Below, piece after piece: positions 45,101 to 57,825 of a DNA stretch of 64,000 nt. The notes beneath the pieces are model-generated. The model ran no database searches. It saw only the letters and a list, made by a program, of their open reading frames with translations, and was not told the origin of the DNA. The position numbers and the translations under genes are program-made. Source of the stretch: Ailurus styani (lineage: Eukaryota; Chordata; Mammalia; Carnivora; Ailuridae); contig LNAC01000032.1 of NCBI GenBank assembly GCA_002007465.1, forward strand, positions 1,745,297 through 1,809,296, given 5' to 3'. Every line of letters begins with the position of its first letter. Positions within the stretch are counted from its first letter, which is position 1.

Positions 45101-47569
45101 GTAAGTGGTATTCTTCCAATTCTGGGCAGAAAAGTGGTTTTCGGCTCTAAGCTTATTGAATTAAAGTAGCCCTGGCTTTATAACAGCCTTCGTGTCATGA
45201 TTTAGAAATAGCTGGCAAAAAAATGTCATACCACTAATAAGTGAAATAGCCTTAATAACAATTAATGGGTAAATCCTGTAGCATTGCTTTAACTTGATAC
45301 CTGTAAATAGGACACTGTACAATAATTAGCCCTACTGATGAAGGGCCAGAACCACTACTAAGAAGTCAATAACAACCACCATTCCCATGGCTGTTGGATC
45401 CTTCAGATTTGCATGCATTGTTTTACAATACAGAGGCCATTTAGATTCCTGTTGAATATGACCTTTTTCTGCAGTTAAACTTTATGTGCTATTGCATAAA
45501 TCTGTTATATTATAGATGAAAATATTAATGCATTTTATATTTTTACTCTTCATCATAAATTTGAATAATACTTATTTGAATTTCTCATTTTTTATAGATT
45601 TCTAAGCAGATAAAAGGTGTAATATAACTTAGCATTCCAGGGAGGAGGGGCATTCTTTTATTCTTCTCAAATGTGGCTCTTTTAACCATTATAACACAAT
45701 GGTGAATGCTTTGTTGTTACCTTGGTAGTGCCAAGTTCTCTGCTTCACATCTGTGCCTTATTACCCAAATGTTCAGACATACTGTTCCAATGATGTAGTG
45801 GCTCCGTTCAGACATACCTCTCAATTTTCTCATGTCACTATACACAAAAGTGAGTATTTGGTTGAAGAGTCATTTTTTACAGTGGAAAAGCTCATTTAAA
45901 ACTTCAGGTTAAAAACAGAAACTGTAGGGTTTTTGTAAAATGCGCTGTGTGTTAATTATTGAATTCACTTATACCGCAGTGGAGGTTTTATTGCAAAAGA
46001 TGTAGTTGATGCAAACCTGAAAACTTTCTAGTCTTATCTCTTCGTGTTTATTAAACTAGATAAAATGTATGCCATGATTTGTTTTCCTTTCCACTCTTCA
46101 GCCATTTCTTTATATAAAGATAATGACCATGCCTCAGAGCATTTTGTTTCCTATGGCAATCATTCTAGCTGACGACTAGCTTCAAGCTAAAAGCTCATGC
46201 TAATGGTCAAGGAGATTAAACATCATGATATCTGTCATGGATGTGAATGGAATAAAGATCTCATAACCTTAAATGCTTAGAGGATCGCCACTTGTGCTGT
46301 ATGTGGTGATTATTTCACATAGCATGTCTCCATGTATTGAGTATCATTTCTTTCCACACAAAATCTCAAAGTCACTCAACTTGCCCTTTCCAGGTAAGGG
46401 GGAAACTGTTTCCATTCTGAGAAATCATCTTTTGGCAAAGGAAGTGAAGGGGTGGTTCACAGCTTAGCTGTCATCAGCATGCACGCAGTCCTCATTTTCA
46501 AAAAGGTGTGTTGGCTTTCATCGTTCCAAAAAGTGATGATTGATGATAAAGCCAGGCCAAATTTTCAGGATGAAACCTGAAACCATGTGAAATTCACCTG
46601 GTTTCATGTTGCATTACAAACTAAGACTTGGACCAGGTTCCTTGCAAGTTTGGCCAAAGTTCATGAACTACTTTGACTAACCCAGACTGCCTTTCATACA
46701 GATTTCAGCCAGTTTTCACACTGACTGAGGCCAAGTTTCACACAAATCAGGACCCATTTAGCATTTCAGGTGGGAAGTGGCAAAAATCGATCCTATTTTC
46801 CCCAAGATTTTGCTTTTTGTTGAAGGCATTTGGATTGATTTTATCATGCAGGGTGAATCTTCATGGGTAAAAATCTAAAATGTCCTGGGAAGTATATGTG
46901 AAAAAAGACCAAATTGCCTGTCTTTTCTCAGATGCCTAATTTAGAAACAAGGCAGGTCACATGCAATGCTTTCTGAAAAATAAACATTACTTTCTAGTAA
47001 GAAAATATTAGCTACTTATTAGGAAATTTATCATATCAAGATAGTAAAAGGAAGGGTTTATATTTCCAGAGAAATCAAAAGTAAGTTAGAACAGGAAAAG
47101 CCTTTAATTTTAATGATAATTCACTTTACTCACATCCTCTGTAGGCACACTATTCCAGCTAATGCTCATGGAGACTCTATTCTAAAATGTAGATCTTTGT
47201 ATTTGAATACCCTGCCCATTTTTATCTTATCATGGTTTTTGAATTCAACTTTTTACCATTTTTTTCAAGTAATTTATTTCTTCCATAATTAACAATATGA
47301 CCCTCCGTCATATTTCAGTTCTTTGTTAGCTTACCTACTGTTATGGGGTTTCTACTGTTTTCTTAAATATGGGATCCCCCCTTTTCTTTTTCTTTGTGGT
47401 TTCCCAAGTGTCAAACAGGAATATATTAAGCCATATTATGTGATTCAAAACAGGTAAGTATTGAAGATAATATAGACATTAAAAAGATGAAACTATTTTG
47501 AAATACTTGTACATGCATTTAGCAATATACGTTGAATTTCTGTTATCTTCAAGATACCATGCTTAATAT
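45101..47569. other. Repeat-poor intronic stretch after the exon pair
   Basis: No recent transposon in about 2.5 kb. A segment at 46550-46760 has several variants of a 'ccaaagtttca' motif and a hairpin (tgaaacca 46578-46585 with tggtttca 46599-46606). Confidence 0.4.
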
Positions 47570-48203
47570 TACAGAAACTATAAATGTATCCACTTTCTCT
47601 CTCTTCTACCACCACCAAATTCAACCTACTATCAACTCATCTTCTTGACTACCGTGGCAGCCTTCCAAGTAATCTCGCTTCTACTCTTGACCCTGTATAA
47701 TCCATTTTTTACACAGCAGCCAGAGAGATCATTTTACATTGTAAATTAGATCATGTTACTCCCTGTTTTAAACCTTAAGATGAAATCCAAACCTCTTTTC
47801 TTGGCCTTCATGAACCTTCAAGATCTGGCCCTTCCCTAATTCTCTATCCTCATCTTACACCAGTCTTCTCTTTCCCCCTACAGTGCTCCAGCCACATAGT
47901 CCTCTATGTGTACTTTAAACACATCACACTCACTCCCAACTGGATGACTCTCTTTTTGCTGTCTTCTGGTCTTCTGGTGATTGAGATTTCATCTCAAATA
48001 TCTCCTTGGGGAGAACTTCCCTGACTACCCAATCTAAATCTGGGATTTCCCTATTTTGTGTATTTATTTACTTGCTTGTTACCTGTAAAACATGCTCTAC
48101 CATTTACATAAACTCTATGAAGGCAAGGGCTTGGTCTGTCTTGTTCCTACCACCATTAGCTAGAACAATAAGGACTCAATAAATATTTGTTGAATGTTAA
48201 AAT
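47570..48203 (+). repeat. L2 LINE 3' half, sense
   Basis: Follows L2 well: 'acacagcagccagagagatc', then 'gatcatgttactccctgttt', then 'ttcaagatctggcccttccc', then 'tgctccagccacatagtcct', then 'gagaacttccctgactaccc', ending 'aataaatatttgttgaatgt'. Confidence 0.85.
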
Positions 48204-48359
48204 AAAATATTATTACATCATTACTGCCCTCAAATTGCTGATAGTCTCATGGGTACCCAAATAAGAAAACTATGTGTTTGTGTTAAGTGCCTTAAGTAAC
48301 AACACCAAGAGATGCTAGATAAGTAAACATTATTCTACTTTAAATAATCATTGAACACT

Positions 48360-48900
48360 GTGGAAGTGGTGACACTTGAGCTAGGACTTGGTAAATGGAT
48401 AATCTTTAGAAGAGAAGATGAAGAGGAAGACATTACACATTCCAGAAAGAAGAAATAGTATAAACAGTATTATTCAAGTGGGAAATGACAGGATACATTC
48501 AAGGGCAATAATATTTTTTATTTGCCAAGGATATAAGTTAAGTATAGAAAAATTACATCATATAGGCTGATTTTTTTAATTGAAGTTATATTATACAACA
48601 CTTTGAATGTTTCAGTGTGATAGGCGGAAAGGAGACATTGAAGATTTTTTAATATATTATTTGATGTATATTACCACTGGACTCTTTGGTATTATTCCCA
48701 AATGTTCTTTATGAAAATCTCTTGATGATGGTATCTCATATGGGGTGGAATTGGAAGAGACTTGAAAGGAGACCAGAAATTGTCAGTCACCCAGGACAAG
48801 TTCATAAGAACCTGAGCTACAAGGATAATGACCAGTCGTAAGTGGAGAAGTGAGCAGAGAGGACGGGCTGGCTTAGTCTGAAATATTGGGTATCATTGGA
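48360..48900 (-). repeat. L2 fragment, antisense
   Basis: 'acacttgagctaggacttgg' and 'attacacattccagaaagaa' match the reverse complement of the L2 3' half. It is therefore a second copy, facing the one at 47570. Confidence 0.55.
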
Positions 48901-49344
48901 GGTAAGGGACCACACTCAGCAGAAAACTCAGTGTTGGAATGAGAAACTCAGCAGGGGGGGCGGGGGCTATGTTGGTGAGCCAGAAAAGAAATTCCAGAGG
49001 AGTCACCAAAATATGGGAGAGAGCTCCATGTTTTTTATGTGGACTGCAACATGAGTTTATTTTTCTCATATAATGAGAAGTTTGGAGAAGGTAGTTGATG
49101 GTGTGATTTACATAATTCAATGATGTAACTATGGAAGTCTCTTGGCGTTTTCTTCATGATTGTAAGAAGGCTGCTTCAAGTCCAACCATCACATATGTGT
49201 CAGCAGGGAGAATAAAGGGAGAAGGGTCTTTATCAAGAAAACAAAAATTTGCCCATGAATTTCATAGTAGACTTCAGCTCACATCTCAATAGCCAGACAG
49301 TGTTATGTAGTTACTTCACAGCTAGAAGTGAGCCAAAGAGATTG

Positions 49345-49980
49345 GGGTTGAAAAGGAAAGTTGGGTCATCTTGTAACCAAACCAATGTGAGTTCGCTCCT
49401 TGGTAAGTTACAGATAGAGACTACACCAAGTGGAGTTGTCATGTAAAGGAGACTTTATTTGCAGCAAATAAGGCAATCACAAGGTATAACTACCAAAGTT
49501 ATGACTCGCTGAGCAGGGGTGAGTGGGTTTCTTTTATTTAGGGTTAGGATGAGTTTTCAGAAAGGAGAGATTTGCCTTCGAATTTAAAGGCAGTCATAAG
49601 TTTGCACAGGCATACTGAGAAAACATGCTTATACATGCATTGTGCATTATGTTAATGAAGCTTGTGCTCCTCCTTGGGCAGAGACTTAACACTATACTGA
49701 GGCAGAGGTTAACTACTGGACAAGGGGAAGGAGCTATGGGAATCCTGTAAGAGCTAGTATAATTTGGTTGGGATCATGGGCTCACTATCTCTCTGAGGCC
49801 TTGCTTGAATGTAGGATCATACCTGTTCATATGCTGAAACCATATCAGTTGACCTTGAGTCTAGGCTTCTGTGGAGACTGCTGGTGGATTTATTAGTGGG
49901 GTCTGAAAAGACACAATAGCTGATTGGGGGAAATCGTCCTCTGAAAAACAACCTTTAAATTTCTGCTAGTTTCAACTTCA
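49345..49980 (-). mobile_element. Possible solo LTR (ERV1-like), degraded
   Basis: Read on the minus strand, this has a TATA-like 'cctaaataaaag', then about 60 bases later a polyadenylation signal in 'gctgcaaataaagtctcc', then a U5-like 'tggtgtagtctctatctgta'. This spacing is typical of a retroviral LTR. No flanking viral genes or clear target duplication were found, and the edges are guesses. Confidence 0.45.
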
Positions 49981-50199
49981 TTAACCCTGTGGGGCATGGT
50001 TTCAATCTCACCAATAGGATTTGCCACAAGTGCCAAACAAAAACTTTAAGAGGGAAAACCAGGGATGACAATAGTAGAGGAGAAATTAATAAGAAAGAGT
50101 CTTTAAGCAGAGGGTGGGAGATGAATTCAATCTATATGGGATTTACATGCAAAGCTGTGATCATTGGTGACTTGTGGCCAGGGTCAAGTTAAAAAAAAA

Positions 50200-50880
50200 A
50201 TGCAGTCAGGGAATAACATAGGAAGATAATGAGGTGAAAATTCAGCACAAATCTTTTAATTGGATGTAGGGACTGATGTTGAGAAAGGACATAAGGATAG
50301 GGCTGAAGTTTCTGGCTTGATAAAATTAGTCAGAAGACAGAAGTATAAATAAGTTAAATTATAGTTTTGTTGAATTTGTGATTTGGATGAATTCTTTCAC
50401 TGGAATAACGCAGCAAACAACTGGAAGCATGAGACTGAGAACCCAAGGTGGTATCTTAACCGTTCCATAGCTGAACTGTCCCAGAGTGAGAATTGAAGCT
50501 GTGAACATGGGAAAATAGTGCATGAAAGAGTGATGTGAGAACCACTTTAAAAATATCCACATTTAGGGAGCAGGTCAAAGAAAGAGTCAGAAAAGAGAGT
50601 GAGCGTTCATTCAAAGGCAAAACCAGGACACTACAAAATTTGAACGCTAATGGAGGAGTTACATTAAAAAAAAAGGTAGCCAATGAAATGCTTTTAATAA
50701 AAGGAAAACCATAGGGATGAGGTCTATAAAAAGCCTATAGTTTTGATGTTCTGGAGTCATGAGATATTTAGGGAGTACATTTTGTTAAGCAGTAGAAGCC
50801 AGATTGTAAGAAGTTAAAAGGTAAATGGGAGGAAAGTTGACTATCTTTGAATATGCTTGATGGCATATGATTTAGTGCAG
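50200..50880 (-). repeat. Probable L2 fragment, antisense
   Basis: Purine-rich sequence resembling the reverse of the L2 5' coding region (aggtagccaatgaaatgctt and gaggtctataaaaagcct). Confidence 0.4.
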
Positions 50881-51629
50881 AAGAAAGTGGGCTAACTTTT
50901 TGGCATGAGCTTTCTGTCAGTGTTCATTGAACCAATTTTGAGCTTACAATTTTAGGTATAATATAACAACCATAGATATTGTTTGGTTTTATTCTACAAG
51001 ACATTGAGCGTTAGACTTCCACAGCTGAATGCATCCTGACGTTAGAATTGCTCTTTCCTCCTTGTTTCCCGGGGAGATGTCATTGCAGATTTGCCATTAA
51101 TCTTCAGTGCATTTGTGCAAATGTCCATACTTCAGCAGTTAGGCCTTCGGGCTGTACTGTGGGGATGGTGCTTCTTCTGTGATGTCAGTCACCAAGCCTT
51201 CACTCCGCTTCACCCTCATAAGTTTGTGGTACAGAGTTCTGAGGCTATGATTGTACCCTGCATTCAAGCGAGTTTGGAGACCTGCTGTCAGGGAGTTGTA
51301 GGGGCATTCCTAGGCTGACCAAACATTAGACCAGGAAGTAATACCACACACGTCATAATTATAATTACTTAGTCTTACAACTTGCTGAACACCTTCCTAG
51401 GTAAGTTGCACACATCATCGCCAAGGCTTAATACAGTTCGGGAAGATAGGATACGAGGAAAGAAAAGTAGGAAAAGTGCATGCAGTGGGGTGAGATGATT
51501 ATACCCGCATTGGCTGGGGTCAGACAGAATGGGACCAAATTCTAACTCTACCACTATCTGCCCCTATGGTTATGACAGGGATTAAATAAAACAATGTATG
51601 AAAAAATCTATAACAAGTCCTTGACAGAT

Positions 51630-51780
51630 CATAGCTGATCATTCTCGCCATATTGCACATGAAGAATCTGGGGTGAAGTAATTTGCACAAGTTTACATAA
51701 TTTGTAAGTGGTAGGAAAATGAATTCACACCCAGCTCTCTCGACCCCTCGTTTGTACCTTTCCCAGTGGGTCAGGCTGTT
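51630..51780 (-). repeat. MIR fragment, antisense
   Basis: 'gaatctggggtgaagtaatt' and 'tgcacaagtttacataattt' with 'gtaagtggtaggaaaatga' follow reverse MIR. Confidence 0.6.
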
Positions 51781-51879
51781 CCCCTGTCAACAAGTTAGTT
51801 ATTATAGTCATCAACCTCAATGTGAAACAACAGGGATGACAAAAATACCTAAGACTCAAATAATAACACCAATAATAAT

Positions 51880-52083
51880 GATAAACAATTTTTTTGACCT
51901 CTTAAGATACACTAACCATTTTATAAAGATGTATCTTATTTCAACAGGCCTATGAAATAGTTGCTTTCATTATTTCCACTTAACAGATGAGGAAACCAAG
52001 ATTTAAAAAGTTTAAATATCTTGTCCATGATAATAGAGTCTGTCAGTGGCAGAGTCAGGATTTGAGGCTGGGTACTTTCAGAT
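51880..52083 (-). repeat. MIR remnant, antisense
   Basis: 'cacttaacagatgaggaaac', then 'tgtcagtggcagagtcagga' and 'tttgaggctgggtac' form a clear reverse MIR. Confidence 0.82.
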
Positions 52084-52167
52084 CACATTTTCCAGGTATT
52101 TTCTCATTTATCCTCAAAAGTAACACAGTGAGTTAGTTAGTAGCATAAATAAGAGTATGACCATTTT
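52084..52167 (-). repeat. MIR remnant, antisense, left half (split by SINE)
   Basis: 'attttctcatttatcctcaa' and 'aagtaacacagtgagttag' begin a second reverse MIR that continues at 52372 after the SINE. Confidence 0.6.
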
Positions 52168-52371
52168 AAAAAGATTTATTTATTTATTTTAAAGAGAGAG
52201 TGTGAGAGTGGGTGGGGGAGGGGCAGAAGGAGAGGGAGAGAGAGAATCTCAAGCAGACACCCTGATGAGTGCAGAGCCTGAATGGGGGCTCAATCTCACG
52301 GCCCATGAGATCACAACCTGAGCTGAAACCAAGAGTCAAATGCTTAACCGACTGAGCCACCCAGACGCCTC
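52168..52371 (-). mobile_element. SINEC copy, older subtype, inserted in a MIR
   Basis: Reverse-strand SINE (aaaagatttatttatttatt ... gactgagccacccagacgcc). Flanks agtatgaccatttt and taatatgaccttttt are a diverged duplication. Body features match the older copy at 14785. Confidence 0.92.
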
Positions 52372-52530
52372 ATAATATGACCTTTTTTTTTTCTCTTTTT
52401 CTGATGAGGATTGAGCTCAAGCAGGTTAAATGACTTCTACAAGTTTTCGTACACACTTCTACCAAACGATAATGCTAGGAATCAAACCCAGATTTCAAGT
52501 TCTGCTCTCTTTTCACGATAGTAAGCTGCC
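52372..52530 (-). repeat. MIR remnant, right half
   Basis: 'ctgatgaggattgagctcaa', then 'gcaggttaaatgacttctac' and 'aggaatcaaacccagatttc' continue the interrupted MIR. Confidence 0.62.
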
Positions 52531-55500
52531 TTCAGGTGGCTGCTAGGACCTTTTCAACTTTTAAGTTCCACGCCTCTGTGAATGAGAGTGAAAAATCTGG
52601 GGAACACAAGTGCAAATAGGAGCATCTTTTTTCTTTGCAGTTGTGGTAACCTCAGTCTTTACAATTCATGCACTGTTGAGCCTCCAGAAAACAAATGAGT
52701 GAATGCCTCATAGTCATACCCAGGAACCTCACGTAACATGAGGGGGGCAGGGAAATGGTGATTCCCCATCCAAGCGCCATCAGAATACCCAGTTACCACG
52801 TTATAATACAATTTTTCTTCTCAACTTGATGGCACCAATTTGAAAATTACAGTATAATATCAAGATCCTGGTATATTTGCTATTAGTGATTTTTTTTTCT
52901 TTAGGATAGATAACCAGATAAATAAAGTCTGTTTTCTGCTGTTTATAATGCTATATTTACATGTTCTACAACATATTTTGTTTCCGCTTTTATTCTGACC
53001 CTCTCTTTGCAAAAGATTGCTTTATATTTCTTCATCAGTCACAGAACCTGAAGGTCAAGTGTAAAAGACTCAAGACCCTCAAGGCTTTTCCCATTGTTTT
53101 CTGCACCCATTACTACTACTAGCATCACTCTTCAAGGAGGACTTCTTGTTTGCCCAATTTTAAGGGCCTCTGCCCTTGTCATGAACCACAGCCCTGGGAA
53201 TCACAATGGTACTCAAGGCTTTGATGTTAATGGCTCATATTTCTTTTCCCTATCTTAGTGACTTAAAACATATTTTTAAAAATAAGCAATACTGTTCTAA
53301 TGTTTAATACTATCTTTTTAAATTAGGGTTCTGTGTTGCTCTGAAATTGTGGTAAGTTTATCCATCAAACTTGGGCAATAAAATGAACAAACATCATGAA
53401 GTTATCTTTGACTATACATTAATCTTCTAATCAGTTGGCTACCATCACCTTGCCAAATAACACAGAGGCCTGATAAGTAAAGATTTAGTGGTTATTGGTC
53501 TTAACATCATCAGCCAACAGCTGGTTTTAAATGAGTCCTGGACTCTCACAGTTTTAGTAAGCCACCCAGGAGCTCTGCTTAACTATTTTCATAAAATTCT
53601 TTCTCTTCTCCGTGTATTCAAGTAAATTTTCATAACAGCTGGGACTACGCAAAACTGATAGCATCTTAAAAACATCTTCAGCAAGACAGATTAAGTTCCA
53701 GAAAAGGAAAGCATTTAGAAGTTTATTTTATTATCTTAACCTTTGTTGACTTGAATGATTAAACAGATTCTTTGGCTCTGGTAAAACATTTAGGCCTGGA
53801 TATTAATTTGATGTCCTTATTTACTTAACCCTTGCCTTTCTCTTCAGCCCTAATGAATACGCTACTCATTTGGTACTGAATGTATTGCCTGTGAAATAAC
53901 ACAATGGAAAGAAATAAATTGTGAGAAAATTATTTTAATGCTTTCCAGATTCAGCAGAAGTTGGCATGGAAACAGCAAGCTCATTAAGATTCGCAAACGT
54001 TCTTGTATTTTTTATAATCCGAGTTCTCTTTTGAGTGTTCTCTGTCATACTTCAAACCACTAGGAACTGGTATTGAATTAAACCTAGGAACATTTGTAAA
54101 TGTGTCCTGATGTGGGTCAATTTAAAAAAATAAGCTTTTTTGCAAATAATTGTTGATATGTAAACAGTATTTCCCTTGGAATTCAGTGTTGTTAATTCTA
54201 TCTCAGTTATTGGTTGTATGGGTGAGCCTATCAAATAAGAAAAAGAAAACACTTTAAGTCTTTTACATTTTTGTCTAATGTAAAAAATTGTGTAAGTAAG
54301 TCTATAAATACAATAATCCAGTGGGGTAAACTTTTATACAAAACGTTTGGAAGTAAAAGTGAACAATTTGCAAATCCTTGTTTTAGAACAACAACAACAA
54401 AATAGTGGAAAGCTTGAGATTTGAGCCTTTAACTAAAGATTCTATTAATGACCATGGATGTATTAAAATTAAATAAAAATCCATCCTAAACATATCCTCT
54501 GGCAAGGAATTCTAGAGAATGATTCTAACCAGTTTAAATAGCCATGGAGTTTTCTTTCAAGGTTTTTAATGTATTGACCTTCACAATAAAATAATTATTC
54601 ATTCCATTTTATGAAGTAAAGGAAAGATTTCATTTGTCCCAGTCTTGTACTCATTGTTTAAATAAACTGCAGTAGTCTTTTAACTTTTATTCATGATTCA
54701 TTTTGTACATGATTTATTGAAAGGATATATAGCTTTCAATCTTTTCAGGCTAATGTGCACCATTTCACATTTTTCTTAAAAATGAATGGAGTGAAAATTT
54801 TCAGATGAGAAAGGATGCATGCATATATATTTAATATTAATATTATTCCATTTATATTTTTTGTTTGAATTTTTATAAGTGCTCATAGGTATTTTCTAAA
54901 TAATTCCTTGATATATTCATGATCTTCTATCAAATACAAAATTATACATACTTTATTCTTTTTATTGTGTATTTAAGCAAGTTAATTTTCACTTGAAATC
55001 AAATGTAAGAATCTTATGTTTATTAATCCATTTAAGTATGGAGCTATGCATTAATGCCTGCAACTGAAGCATGCAATAAAATGTGGAGGGGAAGATAGAT
55101 TTGGGGTTAGTGACTTTCAATATTAGATAAGGAAGAGAAAGTAAGACTTTAGGTAAAAATATTAAAATTTGTATTTGAACAGACAAAAAATTGAATATAC
55201 TGTAGTTGGTAATATCTGTGAATAACAGCATATTTCAAGTAGGAAATACAGAAAATTAAAAGCAATTTACACTAACAAAATCCAAAGCAATTCCCACCAT
55301 TCTTTTTCCACCACTTCCAAATGCAGTAACAAAAATGTTAAAGAAGTGGATTCACCATGAGGAAATCAAGAAACTATGAGAGAGCAGGTTTTCAAGGGTG
55401 CATCAGGATTTTCAGTAGGGACTAGAATACAGGACAATATTTTTGATTCTTCCCTTCAGAATGGGTAGAATAATGGCTTATGCATTGACAGACGGTGTTT

Positions 55501-56875
55501 AGGGAGAACAGTTCCTGTAGGTCTGAATGAGATGGGTCTCTGGAAAGTCATTTAGTGCCAGACAGCAGCACCCTTTCATAAGCATACCTGCACTAACGTG
55601 TCCAGCAGCTCCTGGTAGCAGACATAGCCTGTAAATCACAAGTGACAAACAGGACTGGCTTTGTCGAAAAATAATGTCAGTTGCAAGGACCTACTTCACA
55701 TGCATTTCTATAGTGATTTTAGAGGGAGGCAGGAAGCTTAGATTTTCATCTCTTAGAAATCAGTTAAATTTTGTTTGAAAAATGTTGATATTCAAAGAAG
55801 TCTTTACTGATCACTAGTTTTTTTAATATTTTGCACAAATAAACTTGAATGATTTAACACATCCACAAATAATAAAAAAGTAGTCATAAGAATAAAAATA
55901 ATAGCAATAGTAATAATACAACATTATTGTTTTCATAGTTCCTTAAACCAAGAAAACTGGGCAGTCTTATCATGCTTTATTAGTTTGTGAGTCTAGCATG
56001 AATCTGTTAAAAAGGAATCTTAGTGGTGGAAAAGGTGGTATCAAAACCCTCTAATATAGCATTCAAAACATCAAAAAACTAGTAACATTCGTTTCAAGAC
56101 AGGAAATTTAGTTAGCGACAGTCCTGAAAGAATTCATTAGAATTAAGAATGAAAATAGGGAAAGGATGATGGGTAAGTAAGAGGAGAGAGAAATTGATGT
56201 GTCAGTGTCAGTGTTGTTATGATTTGAAGCCCGTGCCTGTGATGGGAAATAGAGAAACTAACAATAACCTTAGGAAGTGCAGGAGGCAACAGGTGGTAAT
56301 TCCTGCTTCATTCCCATGTCTTCATTTCAGCCTGAACATTCTGAGTTTATTGGCAGGTGAGAAAAAAGACTGAATGAGATAACACCAAATATTTTATTAA
56401 GATTACATTCTGTTATTGTTGTTTTAATTTCTTTATTCCTTGGGCTTTTCATCAAGCTTATTTTCAGAAGCTGAGTTAAATTTATTAAAATTGTGGCCCA
56501 ACCTCAACCCAGGTCTTGAGCCCATTGTGACTTAGAGGAGGTCATCATCTTGTGAGATTTTCAGGATGACTGAAGGGAAATCCTGCTGGTAAGGTAGGAA
56601 GTACAGAATGAAGGGTGTGACTCAGGGAGACATGCTCAAATGCAGAGCACACCAGAGAATCTTCTAAAATATGCCTGGTTCTAAGTTATGTAGGCTGTGT
56701 TACTTTGTCTTTTTCAAGGCTTACAAGGTGTTTCTCATATTAAGAATTATCAGACACTTGCCTTTTACACAGCCAGTTGATTAAAATCAACTGAGTATAG
56801 ATTATTTTTCATATATACAAGATCTAGATACATTCAAATGTGAACCTACTTTTGTTTGTGCTCTAATTCCTATTA
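52531..56875. other. Repeat-poor AT-rich intronic stretch
   Basis: More than 4 kb without a recognised recent repeat, exon or RNA gene. Confidence 0.38.
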
Positions 56876-57721
56876 GGAAAAGATAGGCAATGGCCACCAG
56901 ACACATGAAAAGGTGCTCAACATCACTAGTCCTCAGGAAAATGCAAATCAATACCACAATGACATGATCACCCCACACCAGTCAGAATAGCTAGTTTCAA
57001 AAAGACAAAAAAAAAAAAAAACAACAAGTATTGACAAGGATACAGACAAAAGGGAACCCTCATGCACTGTTGGTGGGAGTGAAAATTGGTGCATCGCTGT
57101 GGAAAACAGTATGGAGGTTCCTCAAAAAATTAAAAATAAGAATACCAGATGATTCAGTAATTCTACCACTGGGTATTTACCCAAAGAAAATGAAAACACC
57201 AATTTAAAAAGATATATGCACCCTTCTGTTTATTGCAGCATTATTTACAGTAGGTAAGATATGGAAGCAATCTAAGTGTCCATCAATAGAAGAAAGGATA
57301 AAGAATATGTGCATACATATATATATATACACAATGTACATATATAAATACACAATGTACATGTACATACACAATGAATTACTCAGCCATAAAAAAAGAA
57401 TGAAATCTTGCCATTTGTGACAATATGGATAGACCTAGAGGGTCTTATGTTAAGTGAAGTAAGTCAGAAAAAAAATACTGTATGATTATGCTTATATGTG
57501 AAATCTAAAAAACAAAACAAAGGAGCAAACAAACAATAACAAAAACAAGCAGACTCTTAAAGACAGAGATCGAACTGGTGGTTGCCAGAGGGGAAGGGCC
57601 GGGGGGTGGGAAAAATAGTCAAAATAGATAAAGAGGATTAAGAGGTACAGACTTCCAATTATAAAATAACTAAGTCACAGAAATGAAAAGTATAGCATAG
57701 AGAATATAGTCAAAGTATTGT
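56876..57721 (+). mobile_element. L1 3' end, sense, truncated
   Basis: Clear L1 ORF2 C-terminal and 3' UTR sequence: 'ggcaatggccaccagacaca', then 'gttggtgggagtgaaaattg', then 'gaattactcagccataaaaa', then 'atatggatagacctagaggg' and 'ggttgccagaggggaaggg'. The frame is broken. An internal 'acacaatg' triplication lies at 57330-57375. It ends in a purine-rich simple repeat. Confidence 0.9.
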
Positions 57722-57825
57722 AGAAAGAAAGAAAGAAAGAAAAGAAAAGAAAAGAAAAGAAAAAGATGGAAGGAAGAAAAGAAGGATGGAAGGAAGGAAG
57801 AGAGGGAGGGAGGGAGGGAAGATGG
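57722..57825. repeat. Purine tract (AAAG)n/(AAAAG)n/(GGAA)n/(GGGA)n
   Basis: Nearly all purine on the + strand; only a few T residues break it (57767, 57786 and near the end). It probably grew from the L1 tail. Confidence 0.93.
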
